A DNA stretch of 5,962 bases from JADKAV01 sp037046735 (GCA_037046735.1 JBAOHC010000028.1:1-5962); one strand, 5' to 3'. Numbered from the stretch's first letter, positions 1 to 5,747 are shown. Numbers and translations are program-made. Notes: a model not told the origin generated them from the letters alone.

Positions 1-54
1 CATCTGATTGTCGAAGCCATCGACGAGGCGGTGGGAAGTCCTGAAGCCCCCTGA
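1..54 (+). CDS. Possible C-terminal tail of an upstream gene (partial)
   Basis: Reading from base 1 gives 17 codons, HLIVEAIDEAVGSPEAP, then TGA at 52-54. The composition (acidic helix, then a Gly/Pro tail) would suit the end of a soluble protein, and codon use is acceptable for GC-rich DNA. It is too short to assign a family or to prove that it is coding; the complementary strand is also open here. It is listed only because no other reading explains the first 54 bases better. The rest of the gene would lie to the left of the window. Confidence 0.22.
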   Translation, partial: HLIVEAIDEAVGSPEAP

Positions 55-184
55 GGTCGTGAGGTGCCGCCCCTTCGATACATCCATTTCGGGGGCTGTC
101 TCGAACCCGTCCGTCCGCCGAAAGCGCCACCGTGGGTCTACGCTGTGTCGTGGCTTCCACGGAAGGCGGCGCCATGAATGCTCG

Positions 185-442
185 GTGGGCAAGGGCAAGA
201 CCACGCTGCTAAAGAAGGCGGTCGTGACCAGTGCGGGAAACAAGGCGGCGGCCAAGGTCGTCGTCAAACCCAAGGGTAAGAAGTACGCGAAGGTCTCAAC
301 GAAGAAGAACGGCAAGGTCGTCATCAAGACGCAAGGCCAGCGCAAACTGCTGGTTGTGCTCAGGCTGACGGCCCCAGCCACCGCGCAGGCCAACGCGTAC
401 GTGCAGGTCAAGAAGTGGACGGTCAAGCCCAAGAAGAAGTAG
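185..442 (+). pseudogene. Remnant of an exported protein: Lys/Val-rich C-terminal module
   Basis: From about base 185 to the TAG at 440-442 the frame encodes roughly 85 residues: GKGKTTLLKKAVVTSAG, then VVVKPKGKKYAKVSTKKNGKV, and a final LRLTAPATAQANAYVQ-VKKWTVKPKKK. I recognise this pattern (Lys/Val-rich beta module with LTAPAT and a terminal KKWTVK) as a C-terminal repeat found on actinobacterial exported proteins; this is recall, not a search. The frame stays open back to a TTG at base 8, but residues encoded by 8-184 are Arg/Cys/His-rich and not protein-like, and no ribosome binding site precedes the GTG at 185. I therefore read it as the 3' end of a gene whose 5' part was lost or shifted out of frame. 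A short intact gene starting at the GTG at 185 is the alternative. No signal peptide is present. Confidence 0.5.
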
Positions 443-474
443 CGGCCGAGGTTTGCACAGGGCCAGATTGATGG

Positions 475-503
475 TTGCATTTATCGAACAGGTGTTCTAG
501 AAT
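475..503 (+). promoter_or_regulatory. Promoter of the HNH gene, probably leaderless
   Basis: TTGCAT (475-480) and TAGAAT (498-503) are separated by exactly 17 bases, which suits a housekeeping sigma-70 promoter. TAGAAT matches the actinobacterial -10 consensus TANNNT and differs from TATAAT at one base; the -35 is weaker. Transcription would begin 6-7 bases past the -10, at 509-510, which is the first base of the GTG start codon. The transcript would then have no 5' leader, a common arrangement in actinobacteria. Confidence 0.55.
484..499. promoter_or_regulatory. LexA (SOS) box over the HNH promoter
   Basis: TCGAACAGGTGTTCTA matches the mycobacterial/actinobacterial LexA operator TCGAAC-N4-GTTCGA except for one base (T for G in the right half). 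It lies in the spacer and overlaps the first two bases of the -10 element, so bound LexA would block RNA polymerase. LexA boxes upstream of 13E12/DUF222 genes are known from Mycobacterium tuberculosis, so this gene is probably induced by DNA damage. Confidence 0.75.
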
Positions 504-508
504 GAGGT

Positions 509-1753
509 GTGATCGATCGTGTGGCACCCCTGCAACCGGACCTGGCCGGGCTGCTGGCGGCCTTTGAGGGCCTTGATGACCAGGACATCACCGACGCCCT
601 GCAGGCCCGGGTGCGCGCCCGCAGACGCCTAGAGGCTGAGGACGCGGCGTTCATGCGGGTTCTTCACTCCCGGATCATCGACGCCAACCGCGGGTTCGTG
701 AACGGGGCGACCGCCGAGATCGGGCTGATGCTGGGCATCTCGGGCAGGTCCGCGGAGTACCTGGTGGAGACCGGCTACGAGTTGACTGCCCGATCCCTGG
801 TGTGGCAGGCGTTGCACGACGGGCTGATCGACACGATGAAGGCCCGCAAGATCGTGGCGCTGCTCGAGGACGTCCCCGACCCGCAACGCAGCGAACTGGA
901 GAAGATCGCGATCGGGTACGCCACCGATCACACCCCCGCCCAGTTGCACCGGCGGCTGGTCCGGATGACCTGCGACGAGGACCCCGAGGACAAGCAGCGC
1001 CAGGATGCGCTGGCCCGCCGCCACGTCGCCGTGATCCTGGCCGGACACGGCATGGCGTTCATCAGCGCCTACGTCAGCCTGGAAACCGCGCAGGCGTTCA
1101 TGCAGGGCATCGATGACCTCGCCGGCAACCCGGCCAACGCCGACCCCTACCAGCAAGGCGACGCCCGTAGCCTCGACCAGCGCCGCGCCGATGCCCTCAC
1201 CGGGTTCATCAACGACCACTCGTTCTGGGACGTCACCGTGCAGGTCCAGATCCCCGCCGACATGCTCATGGGAGTGGAAACCAAAGGCGCGGATCTGAAC
1301 GGGTCGCCGTGCACCCGCCGGCTGGCCCTGCACCTGGCCTGGTCACCGGACGCCCGCTGGACCCGGCTGGTCACCGACCCGCTGACCGGGGTCCTGCTGG
1401 ACACCGGCACCACCAAATACCAGATCCCCGCCAAAGTGCGCACCGCCGTACGCCTCCGTGACCGGCACTGCCGCTTCCCCGGCTGCACCCGCCCCGCAGA
1501 GTACACCGACACCGACCACGTCATCCCCCACCGCCAGAACGGCCTCACCCACACCGACGGCCTGGCCTGCCTGTGCCGCTACCACCACCGCATCAAAACC
1601 TTCGAAGCCTGGCAACTGAGCACCAACGACGTCTACGCCCACAGCCTCACCTGGCGCGGACCACTGGGCACCACCGCAACCACAAGGCCCCACGACTACC
1701 GACCAAGCACCCAACACCACCCCCGCCGCGGCCGCACCCCCCAACGCGACTGA
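509..1753 (+). CDS. DUF222 / 13E12-family HNH endonuclease-like protein
   Basis: A 414-residue protein of the actinobacterial 13E12 repeat family: an alpha-helical DUF222 region (about residues 10-290) followed by a C-terminal HNH/zinc module (about 310-365). Within the latter, CRFPGC (321-326), TDTDH (333-337) and LCRYHHRIKT (355-364) supply the expected zinc-binding cysteines and the DH and HH catalytic or metal positions. The central Asn often found just before LCR.HH is Gly351 here (DGLACLC). The last 40 residues are Thr/His/Arg/Pro-rich and probably disordered. GTG at 509 is chosen because the promoter -10 ends at 503, implying a leaderless message; no good Shine-Dalgarno is seen. Family members are multicopy and DNA-associated, and their exact biological role is unsettled. 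The LexA box suggests induction during the SOS response. It converges on the SAHH-like gene with only 10 bases between stop codons. Family assignment is firm; nuclease activity is inferred. Confidence 0.9.
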   Translation: MIDRVAPLQPDLAGLLAAFEGLDDQDITDALQARVRARRRLEAEDAAFMRVLHSRIIDANRGFVNGATAEIGLMLGISGRSAEYLVETGYELTARSLVWQALHDGLIDTMKARKIVALLEDVPDPQRSELEKIAIGYATDHTPAQLHRRLVRMTCDEDPEDKQRQDALARRHVAVILAGHGMAFISAYVSLETAQAFMQGIDDLAGNPANADPYQQGDARSLDQRRADALTGFINDHSFWDVTVQVQIPADMLMGVETKGADLNGSPCTRRLALHLAWSPDARWTRLVTDPLTGVLLDTGTTKYQIPAKVRTAVRLRDRHCRFPGCTRPAEYTDTDHVIPHRQNGLTHTDGLACLCRYHHRIKTFEAWQLSTNDVYAHSLTWRGPLGTTATTRPHDYRPSTQHHPRRGRTPQRD

Positions 1754-1766
1754 GTCGTTGGACTCA
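1751..1766. terminator. Short hairpin joining two convergent stop codons
   Basis: TGAGTC-GTTG-GACTCA is a perfect 6-bp inverted repeat with a 4-base loop. The left arm begins with the TGA of the HNH gene (1751-1753), and the right arm ends with the TGA of the minus-strand SAHH-like gene (1764-1766). There is no T-tract on either side, so this would be a weak intrinsic terminator at best. It may only reduce read-through between the converging genes. Confidence 0.3.
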
Positions 1767-2780
1767 ATCCTTTGACATCATCGCCACTTCCAGGATTCGC
1801 TGTTCGAGTCGCTGCGGTGGCCCATGCAGGCCTGGGCTGTAGCCGCCTGTCAGCAGCTCGACCGCGCAGGCATTGACCAGCGCCATCGTCGCGTCGAGGT
1901 ACCGCAGGTGCGTAGGTTCGGGCAGCACGAAGTTCACCGGGAGTTTGCCATGCAGCACCCGCGACGCCGGCATGCCTGGACCGAACTCATCTTCGGCACC
2001 AAGGTTCGCGAGGATGGCCCCGGAGCTGCGGAGTTCATCCACCAGGGGGCTGAGGGCACCGGCGGCCCCGGTCGCACTGACGACACACCACGCACCGGCC
2101 ACCGCTGCGGAAACGCGCCCTTGGTCGCGGGCCTGGATGAAGGCGGCTCCGGTCGGCGGATCGATGATCGGGTCACTGTCGATGACAGTCACCCTGGCGC
2201 CGGCGGCCATAGCCTGTGCGGCCGCGCCACTGCCCACCTTGCCGCATCCGAAGATGACGATCGAACGGTCCACGAGGTCCGGATGTCCGAAGTGGGCCAG
2301 CGCGCGGATCAGGCCGTCACCGGTCCCCAAGGACGTCTCGATCAACTTGATGCGACTGTCATCGACGAGGAACACCGGCTTGGCGCAGGACTCGTAGACG
2401 TGTTGTCCCGACTTGGTCAGTTCCACGTACCCCGCCCGAGCGGTGCTGGCCGCCTGGACGCCCGCGCAGTCCATCACCACGTCGTAGTGCCCTGGCTGGT
2501 CGGTCACGGGAATTCCCAGCTCCCGCAGCAGGCGCACCACCCGCGGATCGTGGGGCAGCAGCGGGGATAGCGACACCGTGAGGTCAGCACCAGCAGCGAT
2601 CAAGGGTAGGTACTTCGCGATCGTGTTGGTGAAGACGGGAGTGACGTCCAGCAGACGGTTTCCCGCCAGCGGCCGGGTGCTGGACCACTGCGCGGTCTGC
2701 GCGATCAGCGCGGGGTAGTCGCCAGGGGCATACGCGCGGTCCAGGATCTCCCGCAGTCGGGCGGATTTCTCGTGCGCCAT
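1764..2780 (-). CDS. Divergent S-adenosylhomocysteine hydrolase-like NAD-binding protein
   Basis: A 338-residue protein that aligns by eye with adenosylhomocysteinase (SAHH) along much of its length but is much shorter (SAHH is about 430-490). PLAGNRLLDVTPVF (37-50) matches the substrate-domain segment before LHMT. GYVELTKSG (117-125) corresponds to SEETTTG, and VDDSRIK (139-145) to VNDSVTK. FGCGKVGSG (177-185) is the GxGxxG of the NAD fold, and VTVIDSDP (197-204) has an acidic residue for the NAD ribose. NLGAEDE (259-265) corresponds to NIGHFDxE. By this alignment the catalytic Lys is kept (Lys145), but the second Glu of SEETTTG is Leu, Asp190 is Thr, the NIGH histidine is Ala, and the C-terminal KPDHYRY tail is absent. 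It is probably not a true SAHH; a different dehydrogenase-type reaction or a ligand/NAD sensor is possible. The ATG at 2780 is preceded by AGGAG five bases away. It is the second gene of the sigma-factor operon and probably translationally coupled. Confidence 0.72.
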   Translation of the reverse strand: MAHEKSARLREILDRAYAPGDYPALIAQTAQWSSTRPLAGNRLLDVTPVFTNTIAKYLPLIAAGADLTVSLSPLLPHDPRVVRLLRELGIPVTDQPGHYDVVMDCAGVQAASTARAGYVELTKSGQHVYESCAKPVFLVDDSRIKLIETSLGTGDGLIRALAHFGHPDLVDRSIVIFGCGKVGSGAAAQAMAAGARVTVIDSDPIIDPPTGAAFIQARDQGRVSAAVAGAWCVVSATGAAGALSPLVDELRSSGAILANLGAEDEFGPGMPASRVLHGKLPVNFVLPEPTHLRYLDATMALVNACAVELLTGGYSPGLHGPPQRLEQRILEVAMMSKD

Positions 2781-2785
2781 CACCA

Positions 2786-2790
2786 CTCCT
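2786..2790 (-). promoter_or_regulatory. Ribosome binding site of the SAHH-like gene, overlapping the sigma stop codon
   Basis: On the minus strand AGGAG ends five bases before the ATG at 2780-2778 and shares bases with the TAG stop (2791-2789) of the sigma gene. This fixes the ATG as the likely start over a possible 77-residue in-frame extension that would lie inside the sigma gene. It also suggests that ribosomes ending the sigma gene restart on the next one. Confidence 0.7.
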
Positions 2791-4348
2791 ACCCCGGGCA
2801 GATATGCAGTACGGTCCCAAGATCGCGCGTCGCTGTCCCGCCCGGACCACTGGCTCTCACGGCGACAGAGTACTCGCCGGGCGGCAGGGTGATTGCTCCG
2901 GACAGTGGGTCGCCAGTCAGCAGCGTCGCGGCACCCGACGGTGAGATAAGCGCTTCCGTGGCGTCGGCGCCCGTGACGGCGGCTGTGATGCGCAACGTGA
3001 AGGCATCGCAACGGGTGAAACTGCCGTCGGCAGCTTGATCCTCGTCCTTCATGCTGGCCGCGGTGATGGTGGGCGGCCGGGCAGGAGGCGGGGCCGGTGC
3101 CGCGGACGACTCCTGCGGTACTGGTGCCTTCGAGGTAGTGGGTTTCGCCGATGCGCTCGGTTTAGCAGAGACCGACGGTTTCGCGGAGGCCTTTGGCTGT
3201 GATGTCGTGCGCGTGGGTTGTGGTGCGAGGGCAGTCGGGGTTGCGACGACAGGAGCCTGCGGCGCGACGGTGGGCGCTACGAACGCGGGACCCTCCTCGA
3301 CGACGACGGGTTCCGTGGCCGTTGTCTCGGTTGGCTCAGCCACCGTCGGTGTGGATGACGGGCTGGGCGACGTCGCCTGGGTAACCGACCCGGCGATGGT
3401 GCTCTGTTCGCTTGGTGAGGAGTCCATCAGCAGGATTCCAACGAGACCAAGGACGATCAACCCCACGCCGGCAAATGCCGCCGGCAGCAGCCACTTCGAG
3501 CGCGAACTCCCATCTAGTGGAACCGGGAACCCGTCGTCGTTGAACGGTGCTGCCCGCCGCACGAGGCGTTCGGCATCGCCAGCCTGCAGGCTCGCCACGA
3601 TCCGGGCCGGCAGTGTGTCGGGCGGGGTGACGTACAGCGGGGCGGCCATCGCAGGTCCCATCGCGGCCAAGGCGGCCCGCCGACGCTGCTCGCAGTCGTC
3701 GCAGGACTTGATGTGGCGGCCGATGCGCTTGCGCAACAGCGGGGTGAGCGGCTGATCGGGCGGGCTGATGATCGCCTGAAGTTCCTCGCAGCGACTCCGT
3801 GATCGGTAGAGGGCCAGCGCGCTCACTGCGTCGGACAGCCCGGCGCGGGCCCGCGACAGGCGGGCGTGCACTGTGTTCGGGGTGGCTCCCGTGACTTCGC
3901 TGATCCGCTCGACGTCCAGGTCGTGCTGCAGGGCGAGGGTGACGATGTCGCGGTCGGCGGGGCTCATGGCGGCCATCGCTTGGCTGATCAGACGGGCAGC
4001 CTCGTCGCGGCGCAGACCGGCTTCGAAGTCGACGGTGTCAGCCATCTCGACCACCTCGTCGGAGTCGCTGAACCGGGTGCGACCGCGCAGCGTCCGCAAG
4101 CACTCGTTGCGGGTGATCGCGTACAGCCACGGCCGCAGTTTCATCGGATCGCGCAGTTGACCGATGGATCCGGCCGCAACGAGCAGGGCATCGTGCACCA
4201 CGTCCTGCGCGCTGGCCGGGTCGCGCAGCATGGTCAGTGCATAGGTGTACAACTTGGCCGCATAGGCGTTGTACACCGACTCCAGGCCGCTGGCCACGTC
4301 GCGAGCCAGGCCCTCGGCCAGCTGCGCATCGGTGATCATGCTCGTCAC
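2789..4348 (-). CDS. Membrane-anchored ECF sigma factor with fused zinc motif and Ig-like outer domain
   Basis: A 519-residue protein; a plain ECF sigma factor is about 170-200. Sigma region 2 is at about residues 22-90 (AQDVVHDALL, LRPWLYAITRNECL), and region 4 with its helix-turn-helix at about 120-178 (MSPADRDIVTLAL, VTGATPNTVHARLSRAR). Next comes a zinc motif like that of ZAS anti-sigma factors: Cys187, then HIKSCDDC (His212, Cys216, Cys219). One transmembrane helix (about 286-308) follows basic residues RSK, giving N-in/C-out topology. Outside lie a Pro/Thr/Ser/Ala/Lys-rich linker (about 320-425) and an Ig-like beta domain (about 427-519) with Cys447 and Cys517, which could form a disulfide. 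This layout resembles ECF groups with C-terminal zinc, membrane and extracytoplasmic extensions (for example ECF52/ECF53); group membership is not tested. I infer that it combines sensor, anti-sigma and sigma in one chain. GTG at 4348 is chosen because GAGGAG lies eight bases upstream; the ATG three codons later is less well placed. Confidence 0.88.
   Translation of the reverse strand: MTSMITDAQLAEGLARDVASGLESVYNAYAAKLYTYALTMLRDPASAQDVVHDALLVAAGSIGQLRDPMKLRPWLYAITRNECLRTLRGRTRFSDSDEVVEMADTVDFEAGLRRDEAARLISQAMAAMSPADRDIVTLALQHDLDVERISEVTGATPNTVHARLSRARAGLSDAVSALALYRSRSRCEELQAIISPPDQPLTPLLRKRIGRHIKSCDDCEQRRRAALAAMGPAMAAPLYVTPPDTLPARIVASLQAGDAERLVRRAAPFNDDGFPVPLDGSSRSKWLLPAAFAGVGLIVLGLVGILLMDSSPSEQSTIAGSVTQATSPSPSSTPTVAEPTETTATEPVVVEEGPAFVAPTVAPQAPVVATPTALAPQPTRTTSQPKASAKPSVSAKPSASAKPTTSKAPVPQESSAAPAPPPARPPTITAASMKDEDQAADGSFTRCDAFTLRITAAVTGADATEALISPSGAATLLTGDPLSGAITLPPGEYSVAVRASGPGGTATRDLGTVLHICPG
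3134..3187 (-). repeat. Three tandem hexads SAKPxx in the sigma protein linker
   Basis: Residues 388-405 of the sigma protein read SAKPSV-SAKPSA-SAKPTT, three 18-base units in tandem inside a longer Pro/Ser/Thr/Ala-rich stretch (3074-3391). Such Lys/Pro-rich linkers usually span the cell wall and keep an outer domain away from the membrane. Unit number may vary between strains. Confidence 0.65.
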
Positions 4349-4356
4349 GGTAGTTG

Positions 4357-4362
4357 CTCCTC
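4357..4362 (-). promoter_or_regulatory. Ribosome binding site of the sigma gene
   Basis: GAGGAG on the minus strand lies eight bases before the GTG at 4348-4346. It is 17 bases from the downstream ATG (4339-4337), too far for normal initiation, so it decides for the GTG. Confidence 0.65.
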
Positions 4363-4375
4363 ACGTCCACATCTA

Positions 4376-4410
4376 TAGGAGTGAGCAGGGCCGCCGCGAC
4401 CAACACTTTT
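4376..4410 (-). promoter_or_regulatory. Candidate ECF-type promoter of the sigma operon
   Basis: On the minus strand AAAAGTGTTGG (4410-4400) is followed by 18 bases and CTCCTA (4381-4376). The same two boxes with the same spacing precede the divergent exported-protein gene. CTCCTA resembles ECF -10 elements such as CGTCTA. The layout puts transcription start roughly 20 bases before GTG 4348 and leaves room for the ribosome binding site. Autoregulation by the sigma factor is inferred. TATAGAT (4377-4371) could also serve as a housekeeping -10, but no good -35 lies at normal spacing. Confidence 0.6.
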
Positions 4411-4445
4411 GGGGGCAGCGAAAACTCGTTGCGGAAAAGTGTTGG
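4400..4445. repeat. 46-bp imperfect palindrome between the divergent promoters
   Basis: The outer arms CCAACACTTTT (4400-4410) and AAAAGTGTTGG (4435-4445) are an exact 11-bp inverted repeat. Inside lies a second inverted repeat, GCAGCGA (4415-4421) and TCGTTGC (4426-4432), with one G-T pair and loop AAAC. The outer arms are the upstream boxes of the two outward promoters. The inner arms could be an operator or a chance structure. Confidence 0.75.
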
Positions 4446-4469
4446 CCAGCACCAGCCCAGATGCTCCTA
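4435..4469 (+). promoter_or_regulatory. Candidate ECF-type promoter of the exported-protein gene
   Basis: AAAAGTGTTGG (4435-4445), 18 bases, then CTCCTA (4464-4469). It is identical in both boxes and spacing to the candidate promoter of the sigma operon on the other strand, while the 18-base spacers differ. Transcription would start near 4475-4479, leaving a leader of about 25 bases with the AAGGAG site. This makes the gene a probable direct target of the neighbouring sigma factor. Confidence 0.6.
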
Positions 4470-4489
4470 CCTGTGTAAGCCACCCTCAC

Positions 4490-4495
4490 AAGGAG
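4490..4495 (+). promoter_or_regulatory. Ribosome binding site of the exported-protein gene
   Basis: AAGGAG lies six bases before the ATG at 4502, an ideal spacing. It rejects an in-frame extension back to 4409, which would run through the promoter boxes, and it places the signal peptide at the exact N-terminus. Confidence 0.8.
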
Positions 4496-4501
4496 CACAT
4501 C

Positions 4502-5746
4502 ATGAAGATCATCCCCAGCCTCATCGCCGCAGCCCTCCTGGCCACCACGCCCGGTATGGCCCTGGCCGATACCCCCGCCCCCAGCCAGACGAACGGCCCG
4601 GGCCAGATCGTCGACGTCCCGCTGAAGACGTCGAACCATGCGATCACCGGCACCTCGGCTGATTGGGGTCTGGACTGGTTCACCCTGAACTTCGACGCCA
4701 CGCTGAAGCACGCGGTGCTGCAGGTGTCCAAGCAGGCGCCCACCCAGAACAAAGCCGGGGTCTATTCCATGGGCGCGACGCAGCCCGTGGCCCTCACCGG
4801 GACCGGCGCTGGGACCCCCGACATCGACAGTCTGGCGCTGCCGGGCCAGAAGTACGCCTTCGCGCAGCGGGTGGAGGGCCTCGAGGAAGGCACGACTTAC
4901 CACTTCCTGATCAACCTGCCGGTCGGCGCCGGCTTCAAGCCCGTCCAGGTGGTGGGCAGCGTGCGCACCGAGCATCACGGCGTCCCCACGATCACCCGTC
5001 GCACGGACGGCCTCGATCTCGACTTCACGGCGAGCGGGGGTTCGGCCACCGTCTCAGTGTCCACGTCGCCGCAGATCGTGGGCAGCAAACTCAAGGGCAG
5101 CACCGCCGTGGTCGTGAAGGGTGTCCCGCAGGGGGACAGCAACCGGTTCAGCCACACCTTCAGCAATCTGACGCCCGGGACGAAGTACTACGTGTTGACC
5201 GTCGCCAACGGGAACCACAGCACCCAACGGCTGACCCAGACCAGCACCAAGAGCCTGCAGGTCTCAGTGTCGGTGGACAAGATCCGGGTCATTGATGACG
5301 CCGACAATGGGCTACGCGGTCGCGGGGAGCTGCTCTTCCAGGTGCGCGGCACCAGCGCTCCCACGAAGAGCAGCTTCTGGGGTGGCCATTACGGCGAGCG
5401 CAAGATCGGCTCGGGAAGCACCGTCGCGCTGACCGACAATGCCCCCCGCCACGTGTTCACCACCAAAGAGAAGTCATTCACGGTGCAGGTTGAGGGCCGT
5501 GAAGCGGACTGGATCACGAAATCGAGCCGCGACTTCTGCGAGGAGAACTACAACCAGCCCGATCAGAAGCATCAAGCGCGTTGGCTCAACGAGAGCGACA
5601 GTGGTGCCGGTTGCTACCAGTTCTCGTACGCCGAAACCACCTTCGACCTCGCCCAGGGCTATGCACAGAAGAGGACCTTCATGGTCGCTCGCAGCCCGGA
5701 ACTGCGCTTTGAGGTCACCGTGACGATGACAGCCAACGCTATGTGA
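4502..5746 (+). CDS. Exported beta-domain protein, probable target of the sigma factor
   Basis: A 414-residue protein of unknown function. It begins with a signal peptide: MKII, a hydrophobic stretch (5-18) and ALA at 20-22, with probable cleavage before Asp23. There is no lipobox, LPXTG motif or second transmembrane helix, so it should be released or loosely bound to the wall. Residues about 35-157 and 160-250 look like two fibronectin-III-like or related beta sandwiches: each has the Leu-x-x-Gly-Thr-x-Tyr type signature (LEEGTTYHFLINL at 127-139 and LTPGTKYYVLTV at 223-234). The part from about 252 (LQVSVSVDKIRVIDDAD) to the end is a third beta-rich domain with Cys346 and Cys371, possibly a disulfide. 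No catalytic motif is recognised, so binding or structural roles are likelier than an enzyme. It is divergent from the sigma operon and shares its promoter boxes. It ends at a strong hairpin, so it is probably transcribed alone. Confidence 0.85.
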   Translation: MKIIPSLIAAALLATTPGMALADTPAPSQTNGPGQIVDVPLKTSNHAITGTSADWGLDWFTLNFDATLKHAVLQVSKQAPTQNKAGVYSMGATQPVALTGTGAGTPDIDSLALPGQKYAFAQRVEGLEEGTTYHFLINLPVGAGFKPVQVVGSVRTEHHGVPTITRRTDGLDLDFTASGGSATVSVSTSPQIVGSKLKGSTAVVVKGVPQGDSNRFSHTFSNLTPGTKYYVLTVANGNHSTQRLTQTSTKSLQVSVSVDKIRVIDDADNGLRGRGELLFQVRGTSAPTKSSFWGGHYGERKIGSGSTVALTDNAPRHVFTTKEKSFTVQVEGREADWITKSSRDFCEENYNQPDQKHQARWLNESDSGAGCYQFSYAETTFDLAQGYAQKRTFMVARSPELRFEVTVTMTANAM

Positions 5747-5747
5747 C

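Noticed and set aside
8..184. N-terminal part of an open frame starting at TTG 8 and leading into the Lys/Val-rich module
   Set aside because: The residues are Arg/Cys/His-rich without a signal peptide or recognisable domain, and no ribosome binding site is present. Only the part after about 185 looks like protein.
629..1333. Open minus-strand frame of 234 codons opposite the HNH gene
   Set aside because: It is a shadow caused by GC-rich third positions; the plus-strand DUF222 protein explains this DNA.
1824..2570. Open plus-strand frame of 248 codons opposite the SAHH-like gene
   Set aside because: Its product has no recognisable domain; the minus-strand frame carries the GxGxxG motif and other SAHH landmarks.
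2781..3011. In-frame 77-residue N-terminal extension of the SAHH-like protein
   Set aside because: It lies wholly inside the sigma gene in another frame, is Arg/His-rich and unlike SAHH. The ATG at 2780 has a well-placed AGGAG.
3051..3755. Open plus-strand frame of 234 codons opposite the sigma gene
   Set aside because: It is an antisense shadow of the Pro/Thr/Ala-rich linker; its Gly/Val/Ala-rich product has no start signal or domain.
4400..4445. Reading the intergenic inverted repeat as a terminator or insertion-sequence end
   Set aside because: It lies upstream of two divergent starts, not after a gene, and no transposase or target duplication is seen. The outward promoter boxes explain the arms better.
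4409..4501. In-frame 31-residue extension of the exported protein from a TTG at 4409
   Set aside because: It would put the signal peptide inside the protein and run through the palindrome and promoter boxes. ATG 4502 has an ideal AAGGAG.
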